A program made the translations under genes and the position numbers. A stretch of DNA of 64,000 nucleotides from Phycisphaerales bacterium (GTDB lineage: Bacteria > Planctomycetota > Phycisphaerae > Phycisphaerales > UBA1924): contig JAJDDD010000013.1 of assembly GCA_029260495.1 (NCBI GenBank), positions 62,001-126,000 on the forward strand, written 5' to 3'. Of this stretch, positions 17,815 to 26,477 are shown in pieces (position 1 is the first letter of the stretch; every line of letters starts with the position of its first letter). The notes below the pieces were generated by a model, which had not been told where the DNA came from, ran no database searches, and saw nothing but the letters and a program-made list of their open reading frames with translations.

Positions 17815-19995
17815 ATGATGAAGAGAAATGGAATCGCCCTGCTTATCGCAGCGGCAGGCTGTGCAGCGCCCGCATTGGCGCAGGACAGTGTTTCGTCCCT
17901 CGGGACCGGCCTTCCCGGCGATGGCCTTGATCCGTGGGATACTAATCAACAGTGCGTGAGCTATGTGGTCGATCTTTCGCCGATCGTCTCAAGCAAGGGC
18001 GCCAACTTTCAGATGGGCCCGATCATCAAGACGAGCAAGGCAGGCTCAGCGTTCTTTACGAGCCTGACCAGCGCTCAGGCGATGAGCGCGGACATGCTCT
18101 TGAACGTTCCCTACGCCTCAGCTTCATACGATGAGTGGGTCGCGAAGGGTCAGGGCGTGCATCCTACGAACAACGCAGCGCCCGGCCCCCCCAACGTGCC
18201 AGCGGGCATGGCCAATCAGCTCGCCTGCTCCGTTTCGGAGTTCGCGACGAATGACGCCGCTGCGAATGTCACCAACATCATCACCGGCATCATCAACTGG
18301 GACGCTGCCGACCCGAGCAAACTGTTCGTGACGCGCATTATGTCTGCTCACAACAGCTTGGGCATCAACAGCACCGCCAACTCCGCTTCATTCGGCAGCG
18401 GAGGTGTGGATGCGGACGGCAACACGATGTTCCGCGCTGACGACTTCGGCGTCGTGCCGGGCGGCGTTAACGGGAATAACTATTTCCGCGTGGACGCCCT
18501 CGGGCGTGACTGCACCGCGCTCAACCAGATATTGGGGACCGGCGGCAGCGACTCTGCTGCGACGGACCATCTGGTGAACAACTCCGGGACAACGTGGAAC
18601 ACACCGACGACCATTCCCGAGAGTATCGCGGGCCGTCCCGTTGGTGTCGGCACGAACTTCAACGGCAACTATGGGTATGAAGCTGCTGCTCTGGCGGTCT
18701 TCACGGAAGTCGCCACCCATCGCGGGACGGCGCCTGAACATCGCGGCAACTCCTCATTCAGCCCGGCTGTCTTCTTCCCGGGAAGCATTGGCACGATGGG
18801 CACTCTGGCTCGCTCTGTCGTCGGCGCACTGAACAATCAGCTCGCTGTCTGGGGTGTGGATGCGAACGGCAATGTTGTCGGAAATCAGTTGGTTACGCTC
18901 CCCATCCTGGGCCTTGATGATGCCAAGGAGCCGATGGTCAATGGGTTCAGCGGCCCGTTGGACTTCAATAACGACCACGGTCAGGTCTCTTTCCGCGGCG
19001 GCAACGGCCACACTGGCATCGGGCTTGATCAATCAGGCAATCTTATTGTCGCAGCTCAGTTTACTGACTCGACCGGCGCGTTCTTCGGAGGTGACGGTCG
19101 CGATGATCCGTGCAACGGCATCGCTGTGGCGCGCGTCGCTTCACCCGGGGCAGGTGAAGCATGGTCGCTCGCTGCCTGGATTGATTGCGACGCGGCGTTG
19201 GCCGTTCCCAACGGCAAGTCGATCTGTGATGACACAGGCGCCGCGGTTGGCGAGCTGGCGCTCCTCGCGGAAGTCACCGGCGGCGCCCCGCTCGGGCCGT
19301 CTCTCACATGCCCATCCGTCGACTCTGTTGGCAACATCTGGTTCCTTGCAGCGGTTCAGCTTTACAACGGCGCCGGCGATGACGACACCACCGGCGAGGG
19401 AGACGATCGTTTCACCACCGGCCTGATTCGCGCCATCTATAGCCCCGCTACCTTCACCTACAACCTTGAGCTTGTCCTCACCAACGGCATGGTCGTTGAC
19501 GGTCAGAACTCCGCCAATCAGTACCAGCTCCAGTTTCTCGCGATCGCGAATGCCGGCGGGTCCGTCAGTTCAGGCACGTTCTTCTCAGGCAACATGACCA
19601 AGGGCGCCGCCAACGGTGTCGATCCTTCGACGCTCTCAACGGGCGACGCCGCCACCATGGGTGGTCTGGTCATCGCGGCGACGATCGTCTACGACGTCGA
19701 CAAAGATACGGATTTCGAAGATCCGACGGCCGGGATGGGTAATCCCGCAAGCGTAGATGAGTCCTACAACGTGCTGCTCTTCGTTGGCGCTGGCGCTCCG
19801 GCGGCTCCGCCTTGCCCGTGGGATCTCAACGGCGATGGCGTTGTCGGCGCGACCGACCTCGCCTTCCTGGGCGGCTCCTGGGGCAACCCGGGTTGCATGG
19901 GCATGCTGCCTTGCCCGGCGGACTTTGATGGCAACGGCTCGGTCGGTTCGACTGACCAGGCTCAGCTGCTCGGCGCCTGGGGCCCATGCCCGTAA
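17815..19995 (+). CDS. Large secreted protein of unknown family with double dockerin-like C terminus
   Basis: 726 aa from the ATG at 17815 (an adjacent ATG at 17818 is possible); GGAGGAG lies 10 bases upstream. Signal peptide MMKRNGIALLIAAAGCAAPA cleaved near ALAQD. The ~650-residue body starts WDTNQQCVSYVVDLSPIVSS and is rich in Asn, Gly, Ser and Thr, with several D-x-N/D-G stretches (DADGNTMFRADDFG, DANGNVVG). I do not recognise a fold. The C terminus has CPWDLNGDGVVGATD and CPADFDGNGSVGSTD loops followed by LLGAWGPCP-stop, the dockerin-like domain. There are extra Cys pairs (GCMGMLPCP) between the two loops, not seen in the copy ending at 655. A stem-loop terminator follows at 20054. Confidence 0.75.
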   Translation: MMKRNGIALLIAAAGCAAPALAQDSVSSLGTGLPGDGLDPWDTNQQCVSYVVDLSPIVSSKGANFQMGPIIKTSKAGSAFFTSLTSAQAMSADMLLNVPYASASYDEWVAKGQGVHPTNNAAPGPPNVPAGMANQLACSVSEFATNDAAANVTNIITGIINWDAADPSKLFVTRIMSAHNSLGINSTANSASFGSGGVDADGNTMFRADDFGVVPGGVNGNNYFRVDALGRDCTALNQILGTGGSDSAATDHLVNNSGTTWNTPTTIPESIAGRPVGVGTNFNGNYGYEAAALAVFTEVATHRGTAPEHRGNSSFSPAVFFPGSIGTMGTLARSVVGALNNQLAVWGVDANGNVVGNQLVTLPILGLDDAKEPMVNGFSGPLDFNNDHGQVSFRGGNGHTGIGLDQSGNLIVAAQFTDSTGAFFGGDGRDDPCNGIAVARVASPGAGEAWSLAAWIDCDAALAVPNGKSICDDTGAAVGELALLAEVTGGAPLGPSLTCPSVDSVGNIWFLAAVQLYNGAGDDDTTGEGDDRFTTGLIRAIYSPATFTYNLELVLTNGMVVDGQNSANQYQLQFLAIANAGGSVSSGTFFSGNMTKGAANGVDPSTLSTGDAATMGGLVIAATIVYDVDKDTDFEDPTAGMGNPASVDESYNVLLFVGAGAPAAPPCPWDLNGDGVVGATDLAFLGGSWGNPGCMGMLPCPADFDGNGSVGSTDQAQLLGAWGPCP

Positions 19996-20053
19996 TGCGT
20001 GTGCTTCGGTGATGGGCCTTTTCATCATCTGAGCACTCCAGCTTGTGATTTCA

Positions 20054-20086
20054 CAGCCCCTGGTGGATATCTGCCAGGGGCTGTTT
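20054..20086 (+). terminator. Rho-independent-like terminator after the 726-aa secreted protein
   Basis: Perfect 10-bp stem CAGCCCCTGG (20054-20063) and CCAGGGGCTG (20074-20083) with a 10-nt loop, followed by TTTGCGTT. The T-run is short but the stem is strong and lies 58 nt after the stop codon. Confidence 0.7.
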
Positions 20087-20239
20087 GCGTTATCGGCGGA
20101 AAGTTTTTGTGGGCTGGCGCGCTGTCTCGTGATACGATGAGGAGAGCCTGTTCTGGATTGGCGCCTTGGCGAGAGGCATTTGTCTCGGAACACGGCTGAA
20201 TTGAGAGAGCCTTGTTTTCTCGTTTTCTAAGGATTTGGC

Positions 20240-21823
20240 ATGATGAAGCATGTGATATGCGCCGCGATTTTCTGCGCGGCGACGGCGTCGATCGCAATGG
20301 GCCAGTGGGATCCCGCCAACGGGCAGTGGGGCAAGACCGCGGCGACAGACTTTCGCGTGATGACCTGGAACATCCTCGATGGCGTTTGCCGCACCAACGA
20401 CAAGCTCGAGGGCAACAACAACTGGACAGCCCTCGCCCGAATTGTCGCCGCGATGAAGCCGGACGTGCTCATCCTTCAAGAAACCGGAGACAACACCGGC
20501 AACGGCACAGGCAGCGGCGTCGATAGCGTCTCCCAGCTTGAACAGACCTTCGATCTGTTCCTCCACGGCGGGAACGACCAGTTTAATGGCAACACACCGG
20601 TCACAAGCTGGGTTCAGAAGTACGCCCCCGCCTTTGATATGCCCCACGTCTTCGTCAGTTCGCAATCAGACAGCTTCAATAGGAATGTCATCCTCAGCCG
20701 CTTCCCGTTTAGTGATCTGAACGGCGACAACAAATCACTGCTCAGCGACATCTTCGCCTTGGCTGCTGACGAATACGCCCCAGGTGGCAACGGCGGCATC
20801 CGCGGCTTTATGTTTGCAGAGATCAACCTTCCTGAAGCTGACTACGCCGGCGACATCGTTGTGGGAAATGCCCACCTCAAAGCCGGAGGCAGCGGCGGCG
20901 ATCTCGCGCAGCGCCTCACAGCTTCCCAGAACGTCGCCTACTTCATTGACTACTTCTATAACGGCGCCGGCACCGGGACCGTTGATCCGAACAGCAAAAT
21001 TATTGACATCCCCGCTGCCACTTCGATTCTTGATTCCGACACCCCCATCATAATCGGCGGCGACTGGAACGAGGATGAAGGATCCAACGGCCGCAAGGGA
21101 CCAGCCGAGTGGCTCACGCGGGCCGAGTTCACCGGCGGTAGTGACGGCACGGATCGCGATCTCACAGACTCTACCTTTGACGCCGCCGCAGAACCTTTCA
21201 GCGGCAGTCAGGACACGCGGTTCTCCAGCAAGCTCGATTACATTGCCTGGCAGGATTCCATAGCCACCGAGCGCCGCTCATTCATCTTTGACGCCGCCGA
21301 AGCAGGCGCCGGCCCCGCGATGCCGCCGGAAGTTGCAGGAATGCAGTTTGGCGGCATCTTCGCCAACACCGTCGCCTCTGATCACCTTCCTGTCATCTCT
21401 GACTTCATCCTCCCCGGCGGACTCGGCTTCCCCGATTGCAACAACAACGGTGTCGATGACGCCGACGACATCGCGATGGGAACCGACCCCGATTGCGATG
21501 GCAACGGCATTCCCGACTCCTGCGATATCGCCGCCGGAACATTCCCCGATTGCAACGGGAACGGCGTCCCGGACCTCTGCGATATCTCCTCAGGCACAAG
21601 TCCTGACACCAATGGCAACGGCGTGCCCGATGAGTGCGATCCACCGCCACCCTGCCCATGGGATTTTAATGACGACAACTTCGTCAGCTCGCCTGATCTT
21701 GCTCAGGTGCTTGGGTCATGGGGACCGAACCCAGGCGCTGTGGCTGACTTCGACGGTGACGACAATGTCGGATCAAGCGATATGGCGATCCTTCTCGGCG
21801 CCTGGGGACCGTGCCCGAGCTAA
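20240..21823 (+). CDS. Secreted endonuclease/exonuclease/phosphatase-family protein with thrombospondin-3-like and dockerin-like tail
   Basis: 527 aa. Signal peptide MMKHVICAAIFCAATASIAMG; AAGGA about seven bases before the ATG at 20240. Catalytic fold signatures of the EEP superfamily appear in order: FRVMTWNILDG (Asn), PDVLILQETGD (catalytic Glu), NVILSRFPFSD, IIIGGDWNEDEG (Asp-x-Asn), and ASDHLPVISDF near residue 385 (catalytic Asp-His). After it come three Ca-binding thrombospondin-type-3-like repeats (DCNNNGVDDADD, DCDGNGIPDSCD, DCNGNGVPDLCD) and then the dockerin-like pair (CPWDFNDDNFVSSPD, ADFDGDDNVGSSD) ending LLGAWGPCPS. It could be an extracellular DNase or phosphodiesterase, or a sphingomyelinase-like enzyme; the substrate is not decided by the motifs. 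Confidence 0.88.
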   Translation: MMKHVICAAIFCAATASIAMGQWDPANGQWGKTAATDFRVMTWNILDGVCRTNDKLEGNNNWTALARIVAAMKPDVLILQETGDNTGNGTGSGVDSVSQLEQTFDLFLHGGNDQFNGNTPVTSWVQKYAPAFDMPHVFVSSQSDSFNRNVILSRFPFSDLNGDNKSLLSDIFALAADEYAPGGNGGIRGFMFAEINLPEADYAGDIVVGNAHLKAGGSGGDLAQRLTASQNVAYFIDYFYNGAGTGTVDPNSKIIDIPAATSILDSDTPIIIGGDWNEDEGSNGRKGPAEWLTRAEFTGGSDGTDRDLTDSTFDAAAEPFSGSQDTRFSSKLDYIAWQDSIATERRSFIFDAAEAGAGPAMPPEVAGMQFGGIFANTVASDHLPVISDFILPGGLGFPDCNNNGVDDADDIAMGTDPDCDGNGIPDSCDIAAGTFPDCNGNGVPDLCDISSGTSPDTNGNGVPDECDPPPPCPWDFNDDNFVSSPDLAQVLGSWGPNPGAVADFDGDDNVGSSDMAILLGAWGPCPS

Positions 21824-21897
21824 CTCATAGGTTGGCGCAGTAGATTAGATTGAATGTGTCTTAGCAGAGTTCCGCGTTCTTCGGAATGCAACTGCGT

Positions 21898-22443
21898 CTA
21901 CCGCGTTTCACCATCATCATCGACGGCGCCGGAAGTATTGCCTTCCTGCACGGTCTCAAGTTGTTCGCCAGCGCGCTCGAGCTCATTTCGCTCAGCTTCA
22001 TCGAGCTCATCTTGCACAAGATCAGCGCTTTCTGCGATCTGCTCGGCGACTTCAGCCGGCGATTGATCCGCCAGCTTTGCCTCATTCGAATCGTTCAGCG
22101 CGCCAGGCTCTGGAAGCTTCGCAGTTTCGATGTCCGATTCGACAACGGTTTGCGCCTTTCGATCAATTTCGTCTGTCTCTACACGATCAGCAAATACTCC
22201 CGAGCCCGCCGCCACCGCCGGAGGAATTTCTCCGGTGCGCTGGAGCATTGTCTCTGGCGGTTCGGCTATGTCGATAAATGACTCGATGGTGTTGCTGAGC
22301 ACGGGATCGCTCACATTCACACCTGGAGTCTGCTCAACCGGCTCCGCATCCTGAGATCGTGTGATCACAACCACAGCCACCATGCCAATCACAGCAACCG
22401 CGCCAATCGAGATAGCTAGAACCCGACCTTGTCCCTTGGACAT
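21898..22443 (-). CDS. Single-pass membrane protein of unknown function, acidic C-terminal part
   Basis: 181 aa from the Met at 22443 (AAGGGG upstream; an in-frame Met nine codons earlier is poorer). One N-terminal membrane segment (RVLAISIGAVAVIGMVAVVV) anchors a long, strongly acidic, probably disordered or coiled-coil region rich in E, D, A (AEVAEQIAESADLVQDELDE, ELERAGEQLETVQE). I do not recognise a family. Start at the membrane, charge-rich periplasmic part: could be a scaffold. Convergent with the EEP-family gene (74-nt gap). Confidence 0.5.
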   Translation of the reverse strand: MSKGQGRVLAISIGAVAVIGMVAVVVITRSQDAEPVEQTPGVNVSDPVLSNTIESFIDIAEPPETMLQRTGEIPPAVAAGSGVFADRVETDEIDRKAQTVVESDIETAKLPEPGALNDSNEAKLADQSPAEVAEQIAESADLVQDELDEAERNELERAGEQLETVQEGNTSGAVDDDGETR

Positions 22444-22706
22444 GTTTCGCCCCTTCGCAAGAGTGCCCAATCAGCATACCACAAGCTTCATGTCCGTCAT
22501 CACCCAGTCGGCATGAACTTGCCAGATGTCTTAAACAAACTCACGTCCGGTAAAGACCTTGTTCTCGATACTGACGTCTCACTGGGTAGCAAGTTGGCAT
22601 CGCTATGTTCGCAAATCGTTTGCATAATGCCCAGAGCTTACCCCTGCTCGTCTTCATGGAGCTGCTCTTCAACCGCACGTTCGGGCGCTCACTGTGCCGG
22701 ACACCC

Positions 22707-24008
22707 TCAGTCGCCATGGACAGTTTCCATCCATTGCCCTCCGACGCACACACCGGCGATCGCCTCCCGTCCTGCCCCAAACAGAAAAGCGTCAAGCAGC
22801 GTCTCCGGCGTCCATCCCACCAGCGCCTGCGACTCAAGATCAACAACCGCAAAGTCAGCCCAACACCCGGGAGTGATCGCCCCGGCCGCCACTCCCAGTG
22901 ACCGCGCGCCAGCTTCTGTGCCAAATCCCAGCAGCCGCATCCCGCATGCGCCCGCTTCATCCAGAATAACGCCTCGCCGCTCCTCAGTGAGACGCTGCAC
23001 ATACTCCAGCATTCGCAGCTCTTCAGCCATGCACAGTCGGGAGTTGGAATCCGTGCCGATGCAAATGTGAGCGTCATCGGCCAGCATTCCCGGAACATCC
23101 GCGACACCATCACCCAGATTCGCCTCCGTTACCGGGCACAGGCAGACATTGGCGCCCCGCCCAATAAAGAGTTCCATATCCAAAGGGTCCGTGTGTGTGC
23201 AATGCACCGCTGTGAAACGCTCATCAATCTCAAGCCTGTCGAGCAATATTGACATCGGCGGTTGCCCGTACAGTTCCACGCAATCTTCAATCTCGCGTCG
23301 CTGCTCCTCCACATGTATATGAAAGACCACGCCCCGCGCCCGCGATTCCGCGTGCAACTCCGCGATGTCCGCCATCGTCGCCGCCCGGATGCTGTGCGCC
23401 ACGGCTCCGATCGTTTGTGTGCTGGAATCAAGCATCGCAGCGACGCGATCAAACTGCTTCCAATATTCACTCGGTGAAGACGTCGCAAACTGCTTTTGCG
23501 CCGCGTCAAGCGGCTGTCCGATCCCGCCCGTGTTGTAATACACCAACAGCAGCGCCAGGCGAATGCCGGAGTCGCTCGCCGCGCGAACAACCGCTTCATC
23601 CAAAGAAAAATCACCGCATCCCGGCGCATGTCGCACATAGTGAAACTCACCAACACAGGTTATTCCAGCAGCCAGCATTTCCCGAAACGCAAGCAGTGAA
23701 AGCTCATAGATCCGATCCGCGTCAAGCGTCTGCACCAGTGAATACATCTCCTCGCGCCAACTCCAGAATGTGCCAGATGAGGCGCCAAACCGCTCAGTCT
23801 TTCCTCGCAGCCCGCGCTGAAAAGCATGGCTGTGCGCATTGACAAACCCCGGCGTCAGAGCTCGCCCCTGAAGCCTGTGGGTCGTTGGTTTCTTCAACTC
23901 TCCAACTGCGACAATGCGCCCCGAATCATCAACTTCAATCTGCACGCCTGACGCCATCGCGCCGTCAACCCAGGTGAAATCCGCCTCGATAATCTGGGCA
24001 TCGCTCAT
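22707..24008 (-). CDS. hutF: Formimidoylglutamate deiminase HutF
   Basis: 433 aa, amidohydrolase superfamily. The ATG at 24008 has GGAGA seven bases upstream and overlaps the stop of the M20 gene by four bases. Metal-ligand motifs are intact: NAHSHAFQRG (HxH), FHIHVEEQ, HCTHTD, and IGTDSNSR (Asp). The phrase CPVTEANLGDG is characteristic of HutF and separates it from guanine deaminase and 5'-deoxyadenosine deaminase relatives. HutF converts N-formimidoyl-L-glutamate to N-formyl-L-glutamate plus ammonia in the four-carbon branch of histidine degradation. No hutH, hutU or hutI is visible in the window. Downstream partner for the product is usually HutG, which is absent here (see M20 gene). Confidence 0.88.
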   Translation of the reverse strand: MSDAQIIEADFTWVDGAMASGVQIEVDDSGRIVAVGELKKPTTHRLQGRALTPGFVNAHSHAFQRGLRGKTERFGASSGTFWSWREEMYSLVQTLDADRIYELSLLAFREMLAAGITCVGEFHYVRHAPGCGDFSLDEAVVRAASDSGIRLALLLVYYNTGGIGQPLDAAQKQFATSSPSEYWKQFDRVAAMLDSSTQTIGAVAHSIRAATMADIAELHAESRARGVVFHIHVEEQRREIEDCVELYGQPPMSILLDRLEIDERFTAVHCTHTDPLDMELFIGRGANVCLCPVTEANLGDGVADVPGMLADDAHICIGTDSNSRLCMAEELRMLEYVQRLTEERRGVILDEAGACGMRLLGFGTEAGARSLGVAAGAITPGCWADFAVVDLESQALVGWTPETLLDAFLFGAGREAIAGVCVGGQWMETVHGD

Positions 24009-25201
24009 GTGACAGTCTCCGTTGATGAAACCCCACATCGCGCGTATAGAAGTCGGCGCAACAAATCACCCCCGCGGCGCCACTCTGTTTCCGAAATCCA
24101 TTCATTCGCCTGATGAGCCCTCTCAATATTCCCAGGCCCCCACAAGACGCATTCACAACCCAGCCGCTGAAGATGTCCCGCATCTGAAGCAAAGCTCACC
24201 GCATGTGCATCCTGCGTCCCCATCAATCGCATCAGTGATTGGCACACGTTCGTAGATGCTTCACTCAAGAGCGGCGGATTCGAGTTGATCACTTCAACGG
24301 TCACATCAATGTTCTTTTCTCCAGGACTGTGCGCCCTAAGGACTACATCACGAACGCGCCCCACCAACTCGTCCACATTCATCCCAGGCAGCGGCCGTAC
24401 CCCAATTTCAACCACACACTCTGCAGGAATAACGTTGAGCGCTCCGCCTCCGGCAATCCTGCCAATATTCAGCGTGACAAACGGCGTCTCTTGAAAATGA
24501 TCGCTCGTCGCGCAACGCTCAGTCGCAAGCTGATCGCCCAGTTGATTGAGCGCACAGATGATCGGCCCCGCTGGCTCGATCGCGCTCGCTCCCAGATGCG
24601 GATACCCCGAATGCGCCGCTTGCCCCGCCAAACGCACGCGCATCTTGAGATGCCCCTTGTGCATGCGCACGATCCGCAGCGATGTCGGCTCGCCCACGAT
24701 CGCATCTTGTGGCAGGCAATCAGTCTCAGTGAATGTCTCCGCGAGTTGGCCCGCGCCAATCGAACCCCTCTCCTCGCCATACGTAAGCACAATTGCGACC
24801 GGTTTCACCAGCCCATTCGCATGCGCTTCAATCGCAGCGTTGCACGCCAGAGCCACAAATCCTTTCATATCGCACACCCCCCGCGCGACCAGCTTTTCCT
24901 TATCCCGGCCAAGCTCAAACGGGCTGCTTTTCCAGCCGGCCTCATCCGCAGGCACGACATCAAGATGCGCGCTCAGCGTCAGCCCCTCGCGCGAGTTCCC
25001 CCGTCTGTCTTCCTGCTCTCCGAAGATCGCGACGACATTGACAAACTCCCCGTCTTCGGAAGTGTTTTCAATAATCCTCCCGCCGCCCCGCGCCAGATAC
25101 TCCGCAAGAAAGCCTGCAATACCGCGATTGCTCTCGTGCGTCACGGAAGCAAACGCGACAAGTCGCTCAAGAAGTTCGATATCGGGCAGCAGCGTCGGCA
25201 C
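24005..25201 (-). CDS. M20-family deacylase/peptidase (ArgE-like), translationally coupled to hutF
   Basis: 398 aa, M20/ArgE/DapE fold: LSAHLDVVPADE (metal His-x-Asp, catalytic Asp), GVCDMKGF (Asp ligand), VLTYGEERGSIGAG (catalytic Glu pair), GEPT and GCECVLWGPGNIERAHQANEW near the C terminus (His ligand and ArgE-type GPG-x-x-x-x-AH-x-x-xEW). These are typical of acetylornithine deacetylase. Start GTG at 25201; the codon six upstream is an in-frame stop, so this is the earliest start, and no strong site is seen. It ends four bases into hutF, so it is upstream in the same operon. It could be a true ArgE for arginine biosynthesis or act on the HutF product N-formylglutamate; context suggests the latter but motifs favour ArgE. 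Confidence 0.8.
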   Translation of the reverse strand: MPTLLPDIELLERLVAFASVTHESNRGIAGFLAEYLARGGGRIIENTSEDGEFVNVVAIFGEQEDRRGNSREGLTLSAHLDVVPADEAGWKSSPFELGRDKEKLVARGVCDMKGFVALACNAAIEAHANGLVKPVAIVLTYGEERGSIGAGQLAETFTETDCLPQDAIVGEPTSLRIVRMHKGHLKMRVRLAGQAAHSGYPHLGASAIEPAGPIICALNQLGDQLATERCATSDHFQETPFVTLNIGRIAGGGALNVIPAECVVEIGVRPLPGMNVDELVGRVRDVVLRAHSPGEKNIDVTVEVINSNPPLLSEASTNVCQSLMRLMGTQDAHAVSFASDAGHLQRLGCECVLWGPGNIERAHQANEWISETEWRRGGDLLRRLLYARCGVSSTETVT

Positions 25202-25249
25202 AGCGCCCGTATTCTAACGGCGTTCATACAACGAGTTGGAGGATGGATC

Positions 25250-26470
25250 GTGGCACAGCAAAACCTGCATCGTTCAGCAGTCTCGAACCGCCTCGCGCCG
25301 TTCGGGTCAACCATCTTCTCCACGATGACACGGCTCGCTCACGAGCACGGCGCGGTTAATCTGTCACAGGGTTTTCCCGACGAGGATGGCCCCGCTCTCG
25401 CGATCGAAGCGGTACATCGCGCACTGTGCAACAACCACAACCAATACGCCCGCTCATTTGGCGAGCCTGTTCTTAACGAAGCCATCGCCGCCCACTGGTC
25501 TCGATACGGCGCCAATGCCGACCCAACCAGTGAAATCACCGTCACCAGCGGTTGTACCGAAGCGATCGCCGCCACCATGCTCGGTCTTATCAATCCCGGT
25601 GACGAAGTCATCCTCTTCGAGCCCTATTACGACAGCTACCGCGCCACCATCGCGATGGCAGGGGGGACGCCGCGATTTGTCACGCTCCGCGAGCCGAACG
25701 GAGACGAGAATAATGCCAGCCCGACCGCACGACCATACACCTTCAATAAATCCGACCTGCGAGCAGCCTTCACCAGTCGCACCCGCGCCATCATGGTGAA
25801 TACGCCGCACAACCCGACGGGCAAAGTCTTCACGCGTGAAGAGCTGGCGCTAATTGCCTCCCTCTGCCAACAGCACAATGTCATCGCGATCACCGATGAG
25901 GTCTATGAGCGCCTTCTTTACGACGATTCCTCTCGCCCGCATGTTCCCCTCGCAACGCTCCCCGGCATGCGCGAAAGAACAATTACGCTCTCAAGTCTCG
26001 GCAAGACTTTTAGCTTCACTGGCTGGAAAATCGGATGGGCTATCGCCCCGCCTGAGCTTACAGCAGCCGTACGCGCTGCCCATCAGTTCCTCACTTTCGC
26101 CACCGCCACCCCGCTCCAATACGGCGCCGCGGCATTGCTCTCTCAAGGTGAGGAGTTCGTCAAGTCCATGGTGTTGGAGCTGCGCAGCAAACGCGATCTT
26201 CTCGCCGGGGCGCTCGCAGACATCGGCTTTCGTGTCTATTTGCCTGAGGGTTCCTATTTCATCGTTGCGAATCACACCCCGTTCGGTTTCGACACTGATA
26301 TCGCATTCTGCCAACATCTGATCGAACACATCGGCGTCGCTGCGATCCCGACCAGTGTCTTCTATTCCGATCCCGGCCGTGGGCAGCATCTGGTGCGATT
26401 TGCATTTTGCAAGAAGCAGGAAACACTGGATCAAGCCATAGATCGCCTGCGCGCCCTGAGCCCGCGATAA
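25250..26470 (+). CDS. PLP aminotransferase class I (methionine/kynurenine-type)
   Basis: 406 aa from the GTG at 25250, which has a perfect GGAGGA (25238-25243) six bases upstream; the frame runs far upstream without a stop but has no start signal. Motifs: LSQGFPDEDGP (opening of the YbdL/KAT subgroup), TSGCTEAIAA, NTPHNPTGKVF, TDEVYERLLYDD, and SLGKTFSFTGWKIGW with the PLP Lys of SLGKT; the C-terminal Arg occurs in VRFAFCK. This subgroup transaminates Met, Gln, Phe and kynurenine. It is divergent from the M20 gene by 48 nt. Convergent with the histidine kinase gene, seven nt apart. Substrate preference is not settled. Confidence 0.88.
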   Translation: MAQQNLHRSAVSNRLAPFGSTIFSTMTRLAHEHGAVNLSQGFPDEDGPALAIEAVHRALCNNHNQYARSFGEPVLNEAIAAHWSRYGANADPTSEITVTSGCTEAIAATMLGLINPGDEVILFEPYYDSYRATIAMAGGTPRFVTLREPNGDENNASPTARPYTFNKSDLRAAFTSRTRAIMVNTPHNPTGKVFTREELALIASLCQQHNVIAITDEVYERLLYDDSSRPHVPLATLPGMRERTITLSSLGKTFSFTGWKIGWAIAPPELTAAVRAAHQFLTFATATPLQYGAAALLSQGEEFVKSMVLELRSKRDLLAGALADIGFRVYLPEGSYFIVANHTPFGFDTDIAFCQHLIEHIGVAAIPTSVFYSDPGRGQHLVRFAFCKKQETLDQAIDRLRALSPR

Positions 26471-26477
26471 CCCATGT

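Noticed and set aside
24239-25249. The 743-codon open frame as a single long protein fused to the aminotransferase
   Set aside because: Its first ~337 codons are antisense to the M20 gene; the aminotransferase begins at 25250 with a proper GGAGGA site.
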